Shown piece by piece: positions 1 through 6,861 of a DNA stretch of 16,318 bases. The stretch is from contig CAYOHP010000144.1 of assembly GCA_964403795.1 (NCBI GenBank), positions 1 through 16,318 on the forward strand. Reading direction: 5' to 3'. How positions within the stretch are numbered: the first letter of the stretch is position 1; each line of letters starts with the position of its first letter. The translations under genes and the position numbers were made by a program. This DNA comes from CAYOHP01 sp964403795 [NCBI: uncultured bacterium]. Lineage in GTDB: Bacteria; Muiribacteriota; UBA6191; CAZXTJ01. The notes beneath the pieces are model-generated. The model did not search any database. It was not told the origin of the DNA and saw nothing but the letters and a program-made list of their open reading frames with translations.

Positions 1-1
1 C

Positions 2-553
2 TGCCTGGGTACCGGAGGGATGGGTGCGGTCTTCGAGGCCCGGGACCGGGGCACGGGGCAGCTCCGGGCGATCGAGACGCTGCTGACGGCGGGGCGTTCG
101 AACCACATGGAACGCTTCGCCCGGGAGGCGAGGATCCTCTCCCGGATCGACCACCCCCACGTGGTGCGGATCGTCGACTTCGGGGAGGCCGATGGCGTCC
201 CGTACCTGGCCATGGATCGGCTCGACGGGGACAACCTCTCGAAGGTGCGTCCGGAGGGCGATCCCCTCCCCCTGCTCCTCCAGGTGGCGGAGGCCATCGA
301 GGCGCTGCATGCGGCCGGGATCGTCCACCGGGACGTGAAGCTCGCCAACGTGCAGCGGACGACCGGCGGACGGGCCGTCCTCCTCGATTTCGGGCTGGCC
401 CGGACCAGCGACTCGACCCGGTTGACCCGCACCGGTCAGGTCAAGGGGACCATGGGATGCCTGGCGCCGGAGCTGCTCGCGGGACGCGAGGCGACTCCGT
501 CGTCCAATTGGTACGCCTTCGGGGTGATGCTCTTCGAGCTCCTCGAGGGATGA
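2..553 (+). CDS. N-terminal kinase fragment ending at the premature TGA (partial)
   Basis: This is the translatable part upstream of the stop. It covers the Gly loop to the start of the C-lobe (FGVMLFELLEG). HRD Asp and Asn (HRDVKLANV, about 328-350) and the DFG Asp (386-388) are present. The VAIK Lys is replaced by Glu (RAIETLL, GAG at 74-76). The Pro of the usual HRDVKPxN is Leu (341-343), the Tyr/Phe before APE is Cys (458-460), and the invariant subdomain IX Asp is Asn (506-508, SSNWYAFG). The fragment lacks the rest of the C-lobe, so it should not fold as an active kinase. An internal ATG at 20 lies inside the Gly loop and is not a real start. The gene begins left of the window. Confidence 0.6.
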   Translation, partial: CLGTGGMGAVFEARDRGTGQLRAIETLLTAGRSNHMERFAREARILSRIDHPHVVRIVDFGEADGVPYLAMDRLDGDNLSKVRPEGDPLPLLLQVAEAIEALHAAGIVHRDVKLANVQRTTGGRAVLLDFGLARTSDSTRLTRTGQVKGTMGCLAPELLAGREATPSSNWYAFGVMLFELLEG

Positions 554-652
554 CCGCCCTACTCGACCCGCGACTTCCTGGCCGCCTGCGGTGGGGCCGC
601 GCTCCCGACGCCGCGACTGGACCATGTCCCGGCCGATTCGCCCCAGGGTCGG

Positions 653-3178
653 TTGCTCGCCGCGCTCCTCTCCCCGGAACCCGCCAGGCGACCCGCATCG
701 GTCGAGGCCATCCGGGAGTTCCTCCAGGGTCGGGTGCCGGTGCTGCCGGTCCGCAGGGCCCTCGGGGAAGGGAGCCTGGAGTCCACCCAGGACGTCGTCC
801 CCGCGGGACCCAGGGACACGGGACCTCCGGCGAGCGGTGGAGACCGCGATCCGGTGGCCGTAGGATCGCCCCTGTCCTCGTCCCCGGCCCAGGGACCGGG
901 AGCCTCCCCGCCACCCGAGCCTCCGGAGCGGACCCGACGCATCCGGGTGGCGGGGGTCGCGGGTCTCGCCGCGCTCTCGCTGGCGATCGGGTTGGCGACC
1001 GGCACATCGCCCCCGACCGCTCGGTCCGGCTCGGACCCGGCACCGCTCGCGTCACCCGGGTCGACCCCCCGGCCGACGACCGCCCCCCCCGCCATGACGC
1101 GTCGGGCTCCCGCCGCCACCCCTCCCGGGACCAGGCCCTCGACGGACGCTCTCCTGGTGGTCGCACCACCGACCGCCAGCGACCGGCCGGATCCGACTCC
1201 GACCCGGGCCGCTTCGCCGTCTCCGGTGCCGGACCCGGGACGACCGGAGCGACCGGGGCTCTCGATCCTGGCCCGACTGGGCGGCCCGGAGTTCCGTCCC
1301 GGGATGCCGAGTGCGCCCATGGCCTTCGTGGGCGACGGGGCCAGGGTCCTGGTGGGCGGCGAGTCGCCTCGGGTCTTCAGCCTGCCGTCCGGGGTCCCGG
1401 AGGATGGCGAAACGGTCCTCGGCGAGGCCTGGGCCGAGCTGGACGTGACAGCCGACGCCTCCCGGAGATTGGCCCGGGCTTCCTCCCCGCCTCTGGGTCT
1501 GAGGATCTCCGGGATCGACCGGGACCCGGCACCCTTCCTGCTCCCCCGGATCCCGGAGTTCCCCGCGCTCCAGAACCACTTCGTGCCGATCCTGCTCTCC
1601 CAGGACGGCCGATGGGCCGCCCTCCATCCCACTCGAGGCGCCCGCATGGTGCCGCTGGTCGAGGGGATGGGATCGGTCCGTCGGCTGCCCGCGCCACCTC
1701 GGGGTGAAGGGGAAGAGGAGGATCGCGAGGGAATGGCGGGGGCGACCCTGTCGCCCAAGGGGGACGTGCTGGTGACCTTCGACCGGCGCGGCCTCTTGGC
1801 ATGGGACACCGCCTCGGGTGCGGGCCTGGCGCGCCTGCCGCTCACCCGATCGAGTTCCGGGATGCCGGCCTTCTCTCCCGCCGGGGACCGCGTCCTCTTC
1901 GGGTTGTGCTTCGAGGGAGGCGAGACGCCGAGACGGAGCGTGGTGCTCTCCTGGGACCCGCGCCAGGGAGGAAGGCCGTCCGAGGTCGTGAGCTGGGCCG
2001 ATCCGACCTCCTGCCTGCATGCCGTGAGCGTCTCCCGCGACGGGAAGATCCTGGCCGCCACCGACGGCATGGCCATCCAGACCTGGACCCTGGCCGACGG
2101 CAAGCGGCACCGCACCCTCGAGAGCGGGCCTTCCGGGATCTGGGCCATCCGGGTCAGTCCCGACAACCGGTTCCTGGTGGCCTGGGGCGATGCCGGGAAC
2201 CACGTCTGGTCCCTGGAGACCGGGAGGATCCTGTCTCCGCCCCTGGTCCACTCCGGTCGCATCACCAGTCTCGCCTTCGACTCCACGGGCGCCAGGCTGG
2301 TCGCCGTGGGAGGAGGCCGGATGGTGCAGTGGGACGTCGCCCGGGCGACCCCGTCGGTGGCCCATGACGGACCCTTGAACGGTGGACCGCTGGGAGGCGG
2401 CTATGTCGACGGGGACGCCGGCCTGTGGATGGTCGAGTCGGTCTTCGAAGGCCCCGGTTCGCCGGACTCCTCGTCGATCCGCAGGCGACGCTATTCGGCG
2501 ACCTCCTCGAGCGGGATCGGGACCTCCTACCGGGGAGGCGTCTCGGACTTCGGGGGGCGACTGCGCCAGGCCTTCAGTCGGGACGGATCGATGGTCGTCG
2601 AGGTGGTGAAGACGCCCCAGGGGGAGATGGCCTACATCTCCCGGGTAGGTGCGGCCTCCGTCGAGGACGCCAAGGACGAGCCCGTGGAGCCTGGTTCGCC
2701 TTTCGCGCTGGCCCCGCGCGGGAAGTGGCTGGCAGCCGTGCAACCCGGGAAGGACCAGCTGCTGGTCACCGACGTCGTGTCGGGGAACGACTGGTACGAG
2801 CTCCCGGTACGCGGCGGAAGGCTCCAGGCCCTGGCGATCACCGATACCTGGACCGTGGCGGCAGCGGTCCCCGGCGCCATCGAGTTCTTCCACCAGGAGA
2901 AGGTCGCCGATCCGGCCGCCATCCCGGTCGATCCCACTCCCGCGGTGCTGGCCTTCTCGGACGACGAACGCTGGCTGGCGGCCGCCTCCGGGAGCCTGGT
3001 CTCGGTGGCCAGGCTGGGCAAGGCCCCCGAGTGGCTGAGGGCCGAGACCCGCCAGGGCGGGTGGGCATCCCGGGTCGAGATCCTGGCCTTCGATCGGACC
3101 GGCTCCCGGCTCGCGGCCGGCCATCGCGACGGATCGATCACGGTGTTCTCGCTCCCGACCGGACCTGCGGCCCGGTAG
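653..3178 (+). CDS. Downstream open frame: kinase C-lobe end, TM segment and beta-propeller
   Basis: This frame stays open for 841 codons after the nonsense codon. The first possible start is TTG at 653, with no ribosome-binding site, so independent translation is doubtful. Residues 1-25 are the last kinase helices, and about 30-96 form a Pro/Ser/Gly-rich juxtamembrane linker. Residues 97-117 (IRVAGVAGLAALSLAIGLAT) form a transmembrane helix, followed by a Pro/Thr-rich stalk. From about residue 205 come repeated WD40-like blades (ATLSPKGDVLVTF, VSVSRDGKILAAT, IRVSPDNRFLVAW, LAFDSTGARLVAV, LAFDRTGSRLAAG). This part would lie outside the cytoplasm and probably senses a ligand or partner; that is inferred from family architecture. 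The propeller has no further stops or frameshifts, which suggests the upstream lesion is recent or an error. Confidence 0.55.
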   Translation: MLAALLSPEPARRPASVEAIREFLQGRVPVLPVRRALGEGSLESTQDVVPAGPRDTGPPASGGDRDPVAVGSPLSSSPAQGPGASPPPEPPERTRRIRVAGVAGLAALSLAIGLATGTSPPTARSGSDPAPLASPGSTPRPTTAPPAMTRRAPAATPPGTRPSTDALLVVAPPTASDRPDPTPTRAASPSPVPDPGRPERPGLSILARLGGPEFRPGMPSAPMAFVGDGARVLVGGESPRVFSLPSGVPEDGETVLGEAWAELDVTADASRRLARASSPPLGLRISGIDRDPAPFLLPRIPEFPALQNHFVPILLSQDGRWAALHPTRGARMVPLVEGMGSVRRLPAPPRGEGEEEDREGMAGATLSPKGDVLVTFDRRGLLAWDTASGAGLARLPLTRSSSGMPAFSPAGDRVLFGLCFEGGETPRRSVVLSWDPRQGGRPSEVVSWADPTSCLHAVSVSRDGKILAATDGMAIQTWTLADGKRHRTLESGPSGIWAIRVSPDNRFLVAWGDAGNHVWSLETGRILSPPLVHSGRITSLAFDSTGARLVAVGGGRMVQWDVARATPSVAHDGPLNGGPLGGGYVDGDAGLWMVESVFEGPGSPDSSSIRRRRYSATSSSGIGTSYRGGVSDFGGRLRQAFSRDGSMVVEVVKTPQGEMAYISRVGAASVEDAKDEPVEPGSPFALAPRGKWLAAVQPGKDQLLVTDVVSGNDWYELPVRGGRLQALAITDTWTVAAAVPGAIEFFHQEKVADPAAIPVDPTPAVLAFSDDERWLAAASGSLVSVARLGKAPEWLRAETRQGGWASRVEILAFDRTGSRLAAGHRDGSITVFSLPTGPAAR

Positions 3179-3187
3179 GGGGCCGAC

Positions 3188-3212
3188 ACCCGCGTGCAGG
3201 TCTCGCGCGGGT
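3188..3212 (+). terminator. Possible hairpin terminator after kinase 1
   Basis: A perfect 7-bp inverted repeat, ACCCGCG (3188-3194) and CGCGGGT (3206-3212), with an 11-nt loop starts 10 bases after the kinase stop and faces the converging tRNA. No T-run follows, so intrinsic termination is uncertain in this GC-rich sequence. Confidence 0.3.
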
Positions 3213-3253
3213 CCCGGGGGAGACTCCGGCGCCGGGGGGGATCGAAGGGGGGC

Positions 3254-3345
3254 TGGCGGACAGGGAGGGGTTCGAACCCTCGGACGAGATTTCTCCCGTC
3301 ACAGCATTAGCAATGCTGCGCCTTCGACCACTCGGCCACCTATCC
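3254..3345 (-). tRNA. tRNA-Ser(GCT), CCA encoded
   Basis: On the minus strand the cloverleaf folds completely. The acceptor GGATAGG (3345-3339) pairs with CCTGTCC (3264-3258) with one T-G pair. The D stem is GCC/GGC. The anticodon stem CAGCA/TGCTG holds loop TTGCTAA with anticodon GCT (3311-3309), reading AGC/AGU. A long variable arm (GACGGGA paired with TCTCGTC around GAAA) is typical of type II tRNAs such as Ser. The T arm is GAGGG-TTCGAAC-CCCTC. The discriminator G is at 3257 and the 3' CCA is encoded at 3256-3254. No integrase or duplicated 3' end is visible nearby. Confidence 0.97.
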
Positions 3346-3370
3346 GCGGTGGGGCATGCGCCCGAGCCAG

Positions 3371-3399
3371 ATGTTAGCACCCCGGGTCCGGTCCGTCAC
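3371..3399 (-). promoter_or_regulatory. Candidate promoter of tRNA-Ser
   Basis: Reading the minus strand, an extended -10 element TGCTAACAT (3379-3371) lies 25 nt upstream of the mature tRNA 5' end. A weak -35, GTGACG (3399-3394), sits 17 nt upstream of the -10 hexamer. Spacing fits a sigma70-type promoter. The assignment rests on motif match and position only. Confidence 0.45.
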
Positions 3400-3432
3400 C
3401 GTCGACGCGGCTCCGGGCAACAGGTAGGATCC

Positions 3433-3467
3433 CCATGACCCGATCCCCGGGGCATCCCGGGTCATGG
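3433..3467 (+). repeat. 10-bp inverted repeat overlapping the Shine-Dalgarno of the HAD gene
   Basis: CCATGACCCG (3433-3442) and CGGGTCATGG (3458-3467) are perfect inverted copies separated by 15 nt, which include the palindrome CCCCGGGG (3445-3452). The right arm ends in the first bases of the GGAGG ribosome-binding site (3466-3470) for the GTG at 3477. In RNA it could partly hide the site; in DNA it could be an operator for a dimeric regulator. Either role is inference. Confidence 0.5.
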
Positions 3468-3473
3468 AGGAAA
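3466..3473 (+). promoter_or_regulatory. Ribosome-binding site deciding the GTG 3477 start
   Basis: GGAGGAAA with GGAG G ending 6 nt before GTG 3477 is a strong Shine-Dalgarno match. It favours GTG 3477 over the in-frame ATG 3435, which has only AGGTAGGA upstream and lies inside the left arm of the inverted repeat. Confidence 0.65.
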
Positions 3474-3476
3474 CCC

Positions 3477-4328
3477 GTGTCGTCCTCGACCTCCCCGAAG
3501 ATCCTGGCGCTGGGCGTGCTGGCCGCCCTCCCCCACCCGGAGGCCGCCCTGGCCGAGCCCGCTCCCCGGGCCGAGGCCCCGGCCCGTCCGGGGCAGGGCG
3601 CCAAGCTCTCGCCGGCCCAGCGGGTGGGCGCCCGGGGCATGCTGCCGCGGGCCCGGCGGACCCTGACCGCCCGGGCCCGGGAACTCCCCGAAGGTCCGAT
3701 CCGGATCGCCTTCTTCGACGCCGACTCGACCCTCAGGGTCAGTCGGAGCGGCAGCCCCAGCGCCAACCACCGCACCGACGTGAAGATCCTCCCGTCCGTC
3801 GCTCCCCGCCTGCGGGAGCTGGCCGCAAAGGGCTACCTCCTCGCCATCGTCTCCAACCAGGCGGGAGTGGCCGAGGGCTACGTCAGCTTCGAGAGCGCCG
3901 ACGGGGCGCTCCGCTTCACCATGTCCCGCCTGGCGGCCCAGGGAGCCCTCTTCGACTACTACGACTTCGCGGAGCTCCGGGACGACGACCGCAAGCCAGG
4001 GATCGGCATGGCCCGGCGGCTCGGCGCGCTGGTGGCGAGCGAGCTCGGCCGCCCGGTCGACTGGTCGGGGAGCTTCATGGTCGGCGACTCGGCCTGGAAG
4101 AAGGGCGTCGATCTCGAGCCCGACGGCACCCCGGGGGTCGACTTCTCGAACTCCGACCGGCTCTTCGCCGAGAGTGTGCGGCGCGAGCTCGCCGGGGGGA
4201 GGGGCTTCGCCTTCCACCATCCCCGCGACTACTTCGGGTGGTCCCGACACGGGATCCGCAACTTCGTGAAGCTCTCCGAGGTCGAGTCCTACGAGGCCGG
4301 CCAGGCCAAGGCCGCCGAGGCCAAGTAG
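3477..4328 (+). CDS. Exported HAD-superfamily phosphatase, PNKP 3'-phosphatase-like
   Basis: The protein has 283 residues from GTG 3477. That start has a good ribosome-binding site and gives a Sec-type signal peptide (Lys8, core ILALGVLAAL, likely cleavage near AALA-EP at residue 26). HAD motifs are in order: I, FFDADSTL with nucleophile D81 and acid/base D83; II, VSNQ (S126); III, K173 in RKPG; IV, MVGDS with D204. The later block GVDFSNSDRLFAE resembles the end of the polynucleotide kinase 3'-phosphatase domain. The P-loop kinase domain of PNKP is absent. Motif I has Ser where DxDGT normally has Gly. By family it hydrolyses a phosphomonoester, possibly a 3'-phosphate of nucleic acid or a small molecule; the substrate is not determinable here. 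It would act outside the cytoplasm. It converges on the next gene with a 36-nt gap. Confidence 0.85.
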   Translation: MSSSTSPKILALGVLAALPHPEAALAEPAPRAEAPARPGQGAKLSPAQRVGARGMLPRARRTLTARARELPEGPIRIAFFDADSTLRVSRSGSPSANHRTDVKILPSVAPRLRELAAKGYLLAIVSNQAGVAEGYVSFESADGALRFTMSRLAAQGALFDYYDFAELRDDDRKPGIGMARRLGALVASELGRPVDWSGSFMVGDSAWKKGVDLEPDGTPGVDFSNSDRLFAESVRRELAGGRGFAFHHPRDYFGWSRHGIRNFVKLSEVESYEAGQAKAAEAK

Positions 4329-4364
4329 CCGCAGCCGACGCCGCGCCGCTCCCGCGAGCCGGCT

Positions 4365-5135
4365 TCAGCCCTCGTCGGAATCGGCCGGGGGATGGGCCGG
4401 GGCCGGGTGCGCGCCCACCGGGGTGGCGGCCGGACGGGCCGGGCCGGGCGGGGGGACGAAGGGCCGGTAGCGCCCCCCGAACACCTGGCGACGGAAGGTC
4501 TCGACCAGCACCCGGAGCACGTCGGGAGGCGCGAACCCGGAAGCCAACGCCACCTCGGCCGCGTCCCGGAGCAGGGTCTCGGCCGCGTCCATGGGATCCC
4601 GGTGGTTGGCGGCGATGTCGTAGAGCAGCGCCCCCATGAAGGGTTCGACCCCGCCGGCGCCCTCCATGAACCCGAGCGGCACGATCACGAAACGGTCGTG
4701 GCGGGCATCGAAGCGGTCCAGCGGCCGGTCGATCATGAGCACGAAGGCATCGGCCGGCATCGCCAGGAACGCCGCCTCGTTCTCTCCCCAGTGGCGGGCC
4801 CGCAGGGCGTCGTAGCCCGCCTGGTCGAGCTCCGGGCCGTAGACCACGCTGGGGAACTCCCCGAGGTCGCGCAGAGCCGCCTTCACGACCTTGCGGAAGC
4901 GCTCGTGACGCAACCGGGCCAGCCGCCCCGCGCCGGGCAGGTACCAGACATGGCATGGGCCCCCGCCCGGTCGGGCCTGGGAGAGGGTGGTCTCGCTCCC
5001 GGGCTCGCTGCCGCCGTCCGGCTCCGGCTGGGGAGCCCCTCCCCGGCTGAAGAAGCCCATCCCGGCCAGGGCGATCAACACCCCGAGCGTGACCGCCAGG
5101 AGCAGGATCGCGTAGAGCAGGTCGAGATCCATCAT
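4365..5135 (-). CDS. Unrecognised membrane-anchored protein
   Basis: I do not recognise the family. The chosen start is the ATG at 5135 (a second ATG follows at 5132), giving about 256 residues. The frame is open further upstream to 5207, but that would run into the leader of the divergent gene. Residues about 4-27 (DLLYAILLLAVTLGVLIALA) form one transmembrane helix, followed by a Pro/Gly/Glu linker. A soluble domain of about 150 residues starts near HVWYLPGAG; notable segments are FPSVVYGPELDQAGYDALRA, AFVLMIDRPLDRFDARHDRF, FVIVPLGFMEG, and a helical part ending FGGRYRPFVPPP. The tail is Pro/Ala-rich. No catalytic motif or cysteine cluster is evident. No clear Shine-Dalgarno precedes the start. 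It is divergent from the two-component operon, which may or may not mean shared control. Confidence 0.7.
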   Translation of the reverse strand: MMDLDLLYAILLLAVTLGVLIALAGMGFFSRGGAPQPEPDGGSEPGSETTLSQARPGGGPCHVWYLPGAGRLARLRHERFRKVVKAALRDLGEFPSVVYGPELDQAGYDALRARHWGENEAAFLAMPADAFVLMIDRPLDRFDARHDRFVIVPLGFMEGAGGVEPFMGALLYDIAANHRDPMDAAETLLRDAAEVALASGFAPPDVLRVLVETFRRQVFGGRYRPFVPPPGPARPAATPVGAHPAPAHPPADSDEG

Positions 5136-5210
5136 CAGACCGAGCCTACACCATGGGTTCCGGTCCCCCCGACCCGATCGCACAGACTTTCCATCCGTTC
5201 GCGACACTCC

Positions 5211-5219
5211 TGCAACAAT
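5211..5219 (+). promoter_or_regulatory. Candidate extended -10 of the two-component operon
   Basis: TGCAACAAT matches the TGnTATAAT extended -10 pattern at the TG and at four of six hexamer bases. It lies 35 nt before the ATG at 5255. I see no convincing -35 (about 5191-5197 reads CCATCCG). It sits in the 119-bp gap between divergent genes, where a promoter is expected. Confidence 0.3.
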
Positions 5220-5242
5220 GGGTCCGTAGTCTTTTCCTCGAA

Positions 5243-5250
5243 GAGAGGAG
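5243..5250 (+). promoter_or_regulatory. Ribosome-binding site for the gene at 5255
   Basis: GAGAGGAG ends 4 nt before ATG 5255. It selects this start over the in-frame ATG at 5153, which would add 34 residues ahead of an otherwise perfect signal peptide. Confidence 0.65.
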
Positions 5251-5254
5251 ACCC

Positions 5255-6160
5255 ATGCGTCCCACCACCCGTGCCCCCCTGGCCCTGGCCGCCCTCCTGC
5301 TGGCGACCCAGACCGCTTCCGCCGGCCCCGCCGGCCGGATACGCGACCTCGAAGGCGGCTTCCTGGCGAAGATCGCCGACCGGCTCGGCCTCCCCGAGGC
5401 GACCCGCAAGGCGGGCAAGGCGATCCTCGACAAGTACGACCCCATCCGCAAGGAGCGCCGCGGCGCGGCCCTGGCCGCGCTCGCCTCCCTGGAGGCGGCC
5501 TACGATGCCGCCCCCGGGGACGCGGCCGCCCTGCAGGCCAAGCTCGCCGCCCTGCGCCAGGCCGGCGAGGCCCTCCACGCCATGCGCAAGCAGAAGCACG
5601 AGGACCTGGCGAACCTGCTCGACGCCAGGCAGAAGGTCAAGGTGGCGGCCCGCTTCCTGGAGCGGCGCGACCCGGCCAAGCACGAAGGCAAGGGCGAGTG
5701 GGTGATCGCCAACGTGGTCCCGGCCTTCCTCCGCTGGATCGGCGGGATGGACGAGGCGAGCGTGACCTCGATCTCCGCGATCCTCGCCGAACGCCGGCCC
5801 CTCAGGGACGCCCTCCGGACCGAGGGCAAGGCCCTGCGCAGCGAGCTGATCGCCCTGGCCGCCGACCCGGCCCTCGACGAGGCCAAGGCCGAGCTGGCGG
5901 TGGCCAAGGCCAGGTCCTTCGGGGCCAAGGTCGAGGCCACGGTGCGCGCCGGCCTCGACCAGATCGAGGCCAAGGTCCCCGCCCCCGATCGCGCCAAGCT
6001 GGTGGTGCGCCTGTACAAGGGCGCCAAGCGGGTCGCCAAGTTCGTGAAGCGGATCGCCGGCCTGGCCGAGCTCGACGAGCTGATCGGCAGCGGCACCCCG
6101 GTCCCGGAGCCGGGGCTCGATCCCGAGGCCGACGGCGACCGGGAGGACGAGACCCGGTGA
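5255..6160 (+). CDS. Exported helical protein with two Spy/CpxP-like halves, first gene of a two-component operon
   Basis: The protein has 301 residues. Residues 1-23 form a signal peptide (core LALAALLLA, cleavage ASA-GPA). The mature part is almost entirely helical, rich in Ala, Lys, Glu and Arg, and has no cysteine. Two halves align with each other: about 44-137 (ILDKYDPIRKERRGAALAAL ... LLDARQKVKVAARF) and about 163-255 (ILAERRPLRDALRTEGKALR ... VPAPDRAKLVVRLY). Both share a P-x-R-x(3)-R pattern, then a long helix and a final basic segment. This layout resembles Spy/CpxP/ZraP periplasmic proteins, in which the LTxxQ motif closes each unit; here the motif is degenerate (LLDARQ, VPAPDR). 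In known systems such proteins modulate or accompany an adjacent envelope-stress kinase. The stop overlaps the regulator's GTG (GTGA). Family assignment is inference from pattern. Confidence 0.75.
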   Translation: MRPTTRAPLALAALLLATQTASAGPAGRIRDLEGGFLAKIADRLGLPEATRKAGKAILDKYDPIRKERRGAALAALASLEAAYDAAPGDAAALQAKLAALRQAGEALHAMRKQKHEDLANLLDARQKVKVAARFLERRDPAKHEGKGEWVIANVVPAFLRWIGGMDEASVTSISAILAERRPLRDALRTEGKALRSELIALAADPALDEAKAELAVAKARSFGAKVEATVRAGLDQIEAKVPAPDRAKLVVRLYKGAKRVAKFVKRIAGLAELDELIGSGTPVPEPGLDPEADGDREDETR

Positions 6161-6861
6161 GCCGGGGCCCGCTGGTCCTGGTGGTCGAGGACGATCCCGG
6201 CATCTCGGAGATGCTGGCGACCGCCCTCGACCGCCGGGGCTACCGGTGCAGGGTCGAGCGGGACGGCCCGGCCGGTCTCAAGGCCGCCAAGGATCATCGC
6301 CCCGAGCTGGTGATCCTCGACCTCATGCTCCCCGGCATGGACGGTCTCTCGGTCTGCCGCGAGCTCCGCCGGGAGAGCCGGGTGCCGATCCTGATGCTCA
6401 CCGCCCGCGACGGGGAAGCGGACAAGGTGCTGGGCCTCGAACTCGGGGCCGACGACTACGTGACCAAGCCCTTCTCGCTCGCCGAGCTCGACGCCCGGAT
6501 CCGCAGCCTGCTCCGGCGGGCCGCCCCGGACCAGGGCCCGGGCGCGGCGCCGGTGGAGACCCTCGAGCGGCATGGCCTCTCGCTCGACCTGGCCCGCCGC
6601 AAGGTCGCCCGCCAGGGTGTCCCGGTCGAGCTCACCGCCACCGAGTTCGAACTGCTCGCCCACCTGGTCCGCAACCCCGGGCGGGTCTTCACCCGCGAGG
6701 ACCTGCTCCAGGCGGTCTGGGGGTACTCGTTCGAGGGCTACGGGCGCACCGTCGACAGCCACGTGACCCGCCTCCGCAAGAAGATCGAGACGGACCCGCA
6801 CCATCCCCGGCTGGTGCAGACGGTCCGGGGCGTCGGCTACCGCTTCGCGGAGGCGTCGTGA
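6157..6861 (+). CDS. OmpR/PhoB-family response regulator
   Basis: The protein has 234 residues from GTG 6157, which overlaps the previous stop as GTGA. A GGGAGG at 6141-6146 is a somewhat distant ribosome-binding site. Receiver domain (about 5-118): acidic pocket E11-D12-D13, phospho-acceptor D55 in LVILDLMLPGMDG, switch T82 in MLTARD, and K104 in YVTKPF. Winged-helix DNA-binding domain (about 138-231): LTATEFELLAHLVRNPGRVF, TREDLLQAVWGY, RTVDSHVTRLRKKI and VRGVGYRF, all typical of OmpR members. It should be phosphorylated by the kinase encoded next, with which it shares a GTGA overlap. It is intact, with all key residues. The target genes cannot be read from the window. Confidence 0.95.
   Translation: MSRGPLVLVVEDDPGISEMLATALDRRGYRCRVERDGPAGLKAAKDHRPELVILDLMLPGMDGLSVCRELRRESRVPILMLTARDGEADKVLGLELGADDYVTKPFSLAELDARIRSLLRRAAPDQGPGAAPVETLERHGLSLDLARRKVARQGVPVELTATEFELLAHLVRNPGRVFTREDLLQAVWGYSFEGYGRTVDSHVTRLRKKIETDPHHPRLVQTVRGVGYRFAEAS

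Larger units (their letters stand above)
2..3178 (+). pseudogene. Ser/Thr protein kinase - TM - beta-propeller protein, 5'-truncated by window, interrupted by in-frame TGA
   Basis: One reading frame runs from the left edge to the TAG at 3176-3178 and is broken only by TGA at 551-553. Upstream are kinase subdomains: Gly loop LGTGGMGAVFEA, HRDVK, DFGLAR and APE. The codons right after the TGA continue the same fold (PPYSTRDFLAAC, then LLSPEPARRPASVEAI with the subdomain XI Arg). The intact homologue in this window has Arg at the stop position (SEGRLPFDADELLAC), so a CGA-to-TGA change explains the break. After the kinase come a Pro-rich linker, one transmembrane segment (941-1003) and an extracytoplasmic propeller. 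The start lies outside the window. Bacterial Hanks-type kinases with WD40 sensors are membrane signalling proteins. As it stands the sequence cannot give a full kinase unless the TGA is read through or is a sequencing error. Confidence 0.8.

Noticed and set aside
551-553. TGA as a selenocysteine codon
   Set aside because: The homologue in this window has Arg here, the site is not catalytic, and no downstream stem-loop element is evident.
1052-3124. Long minus-strand open frame of 690 codons opposite the propeller
   Set aside because: Composition is Gly/Arg/Pro/His-rich with no motif. The opposite strand has clear propeller repeats, so this is a GC-driven shadow.
3254-3345. tRNA-Ser as an integration site for a mobile element
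   Set aside because: No integrase, no direct repeat of the tRNA 3' end and no change of gene style on either side.
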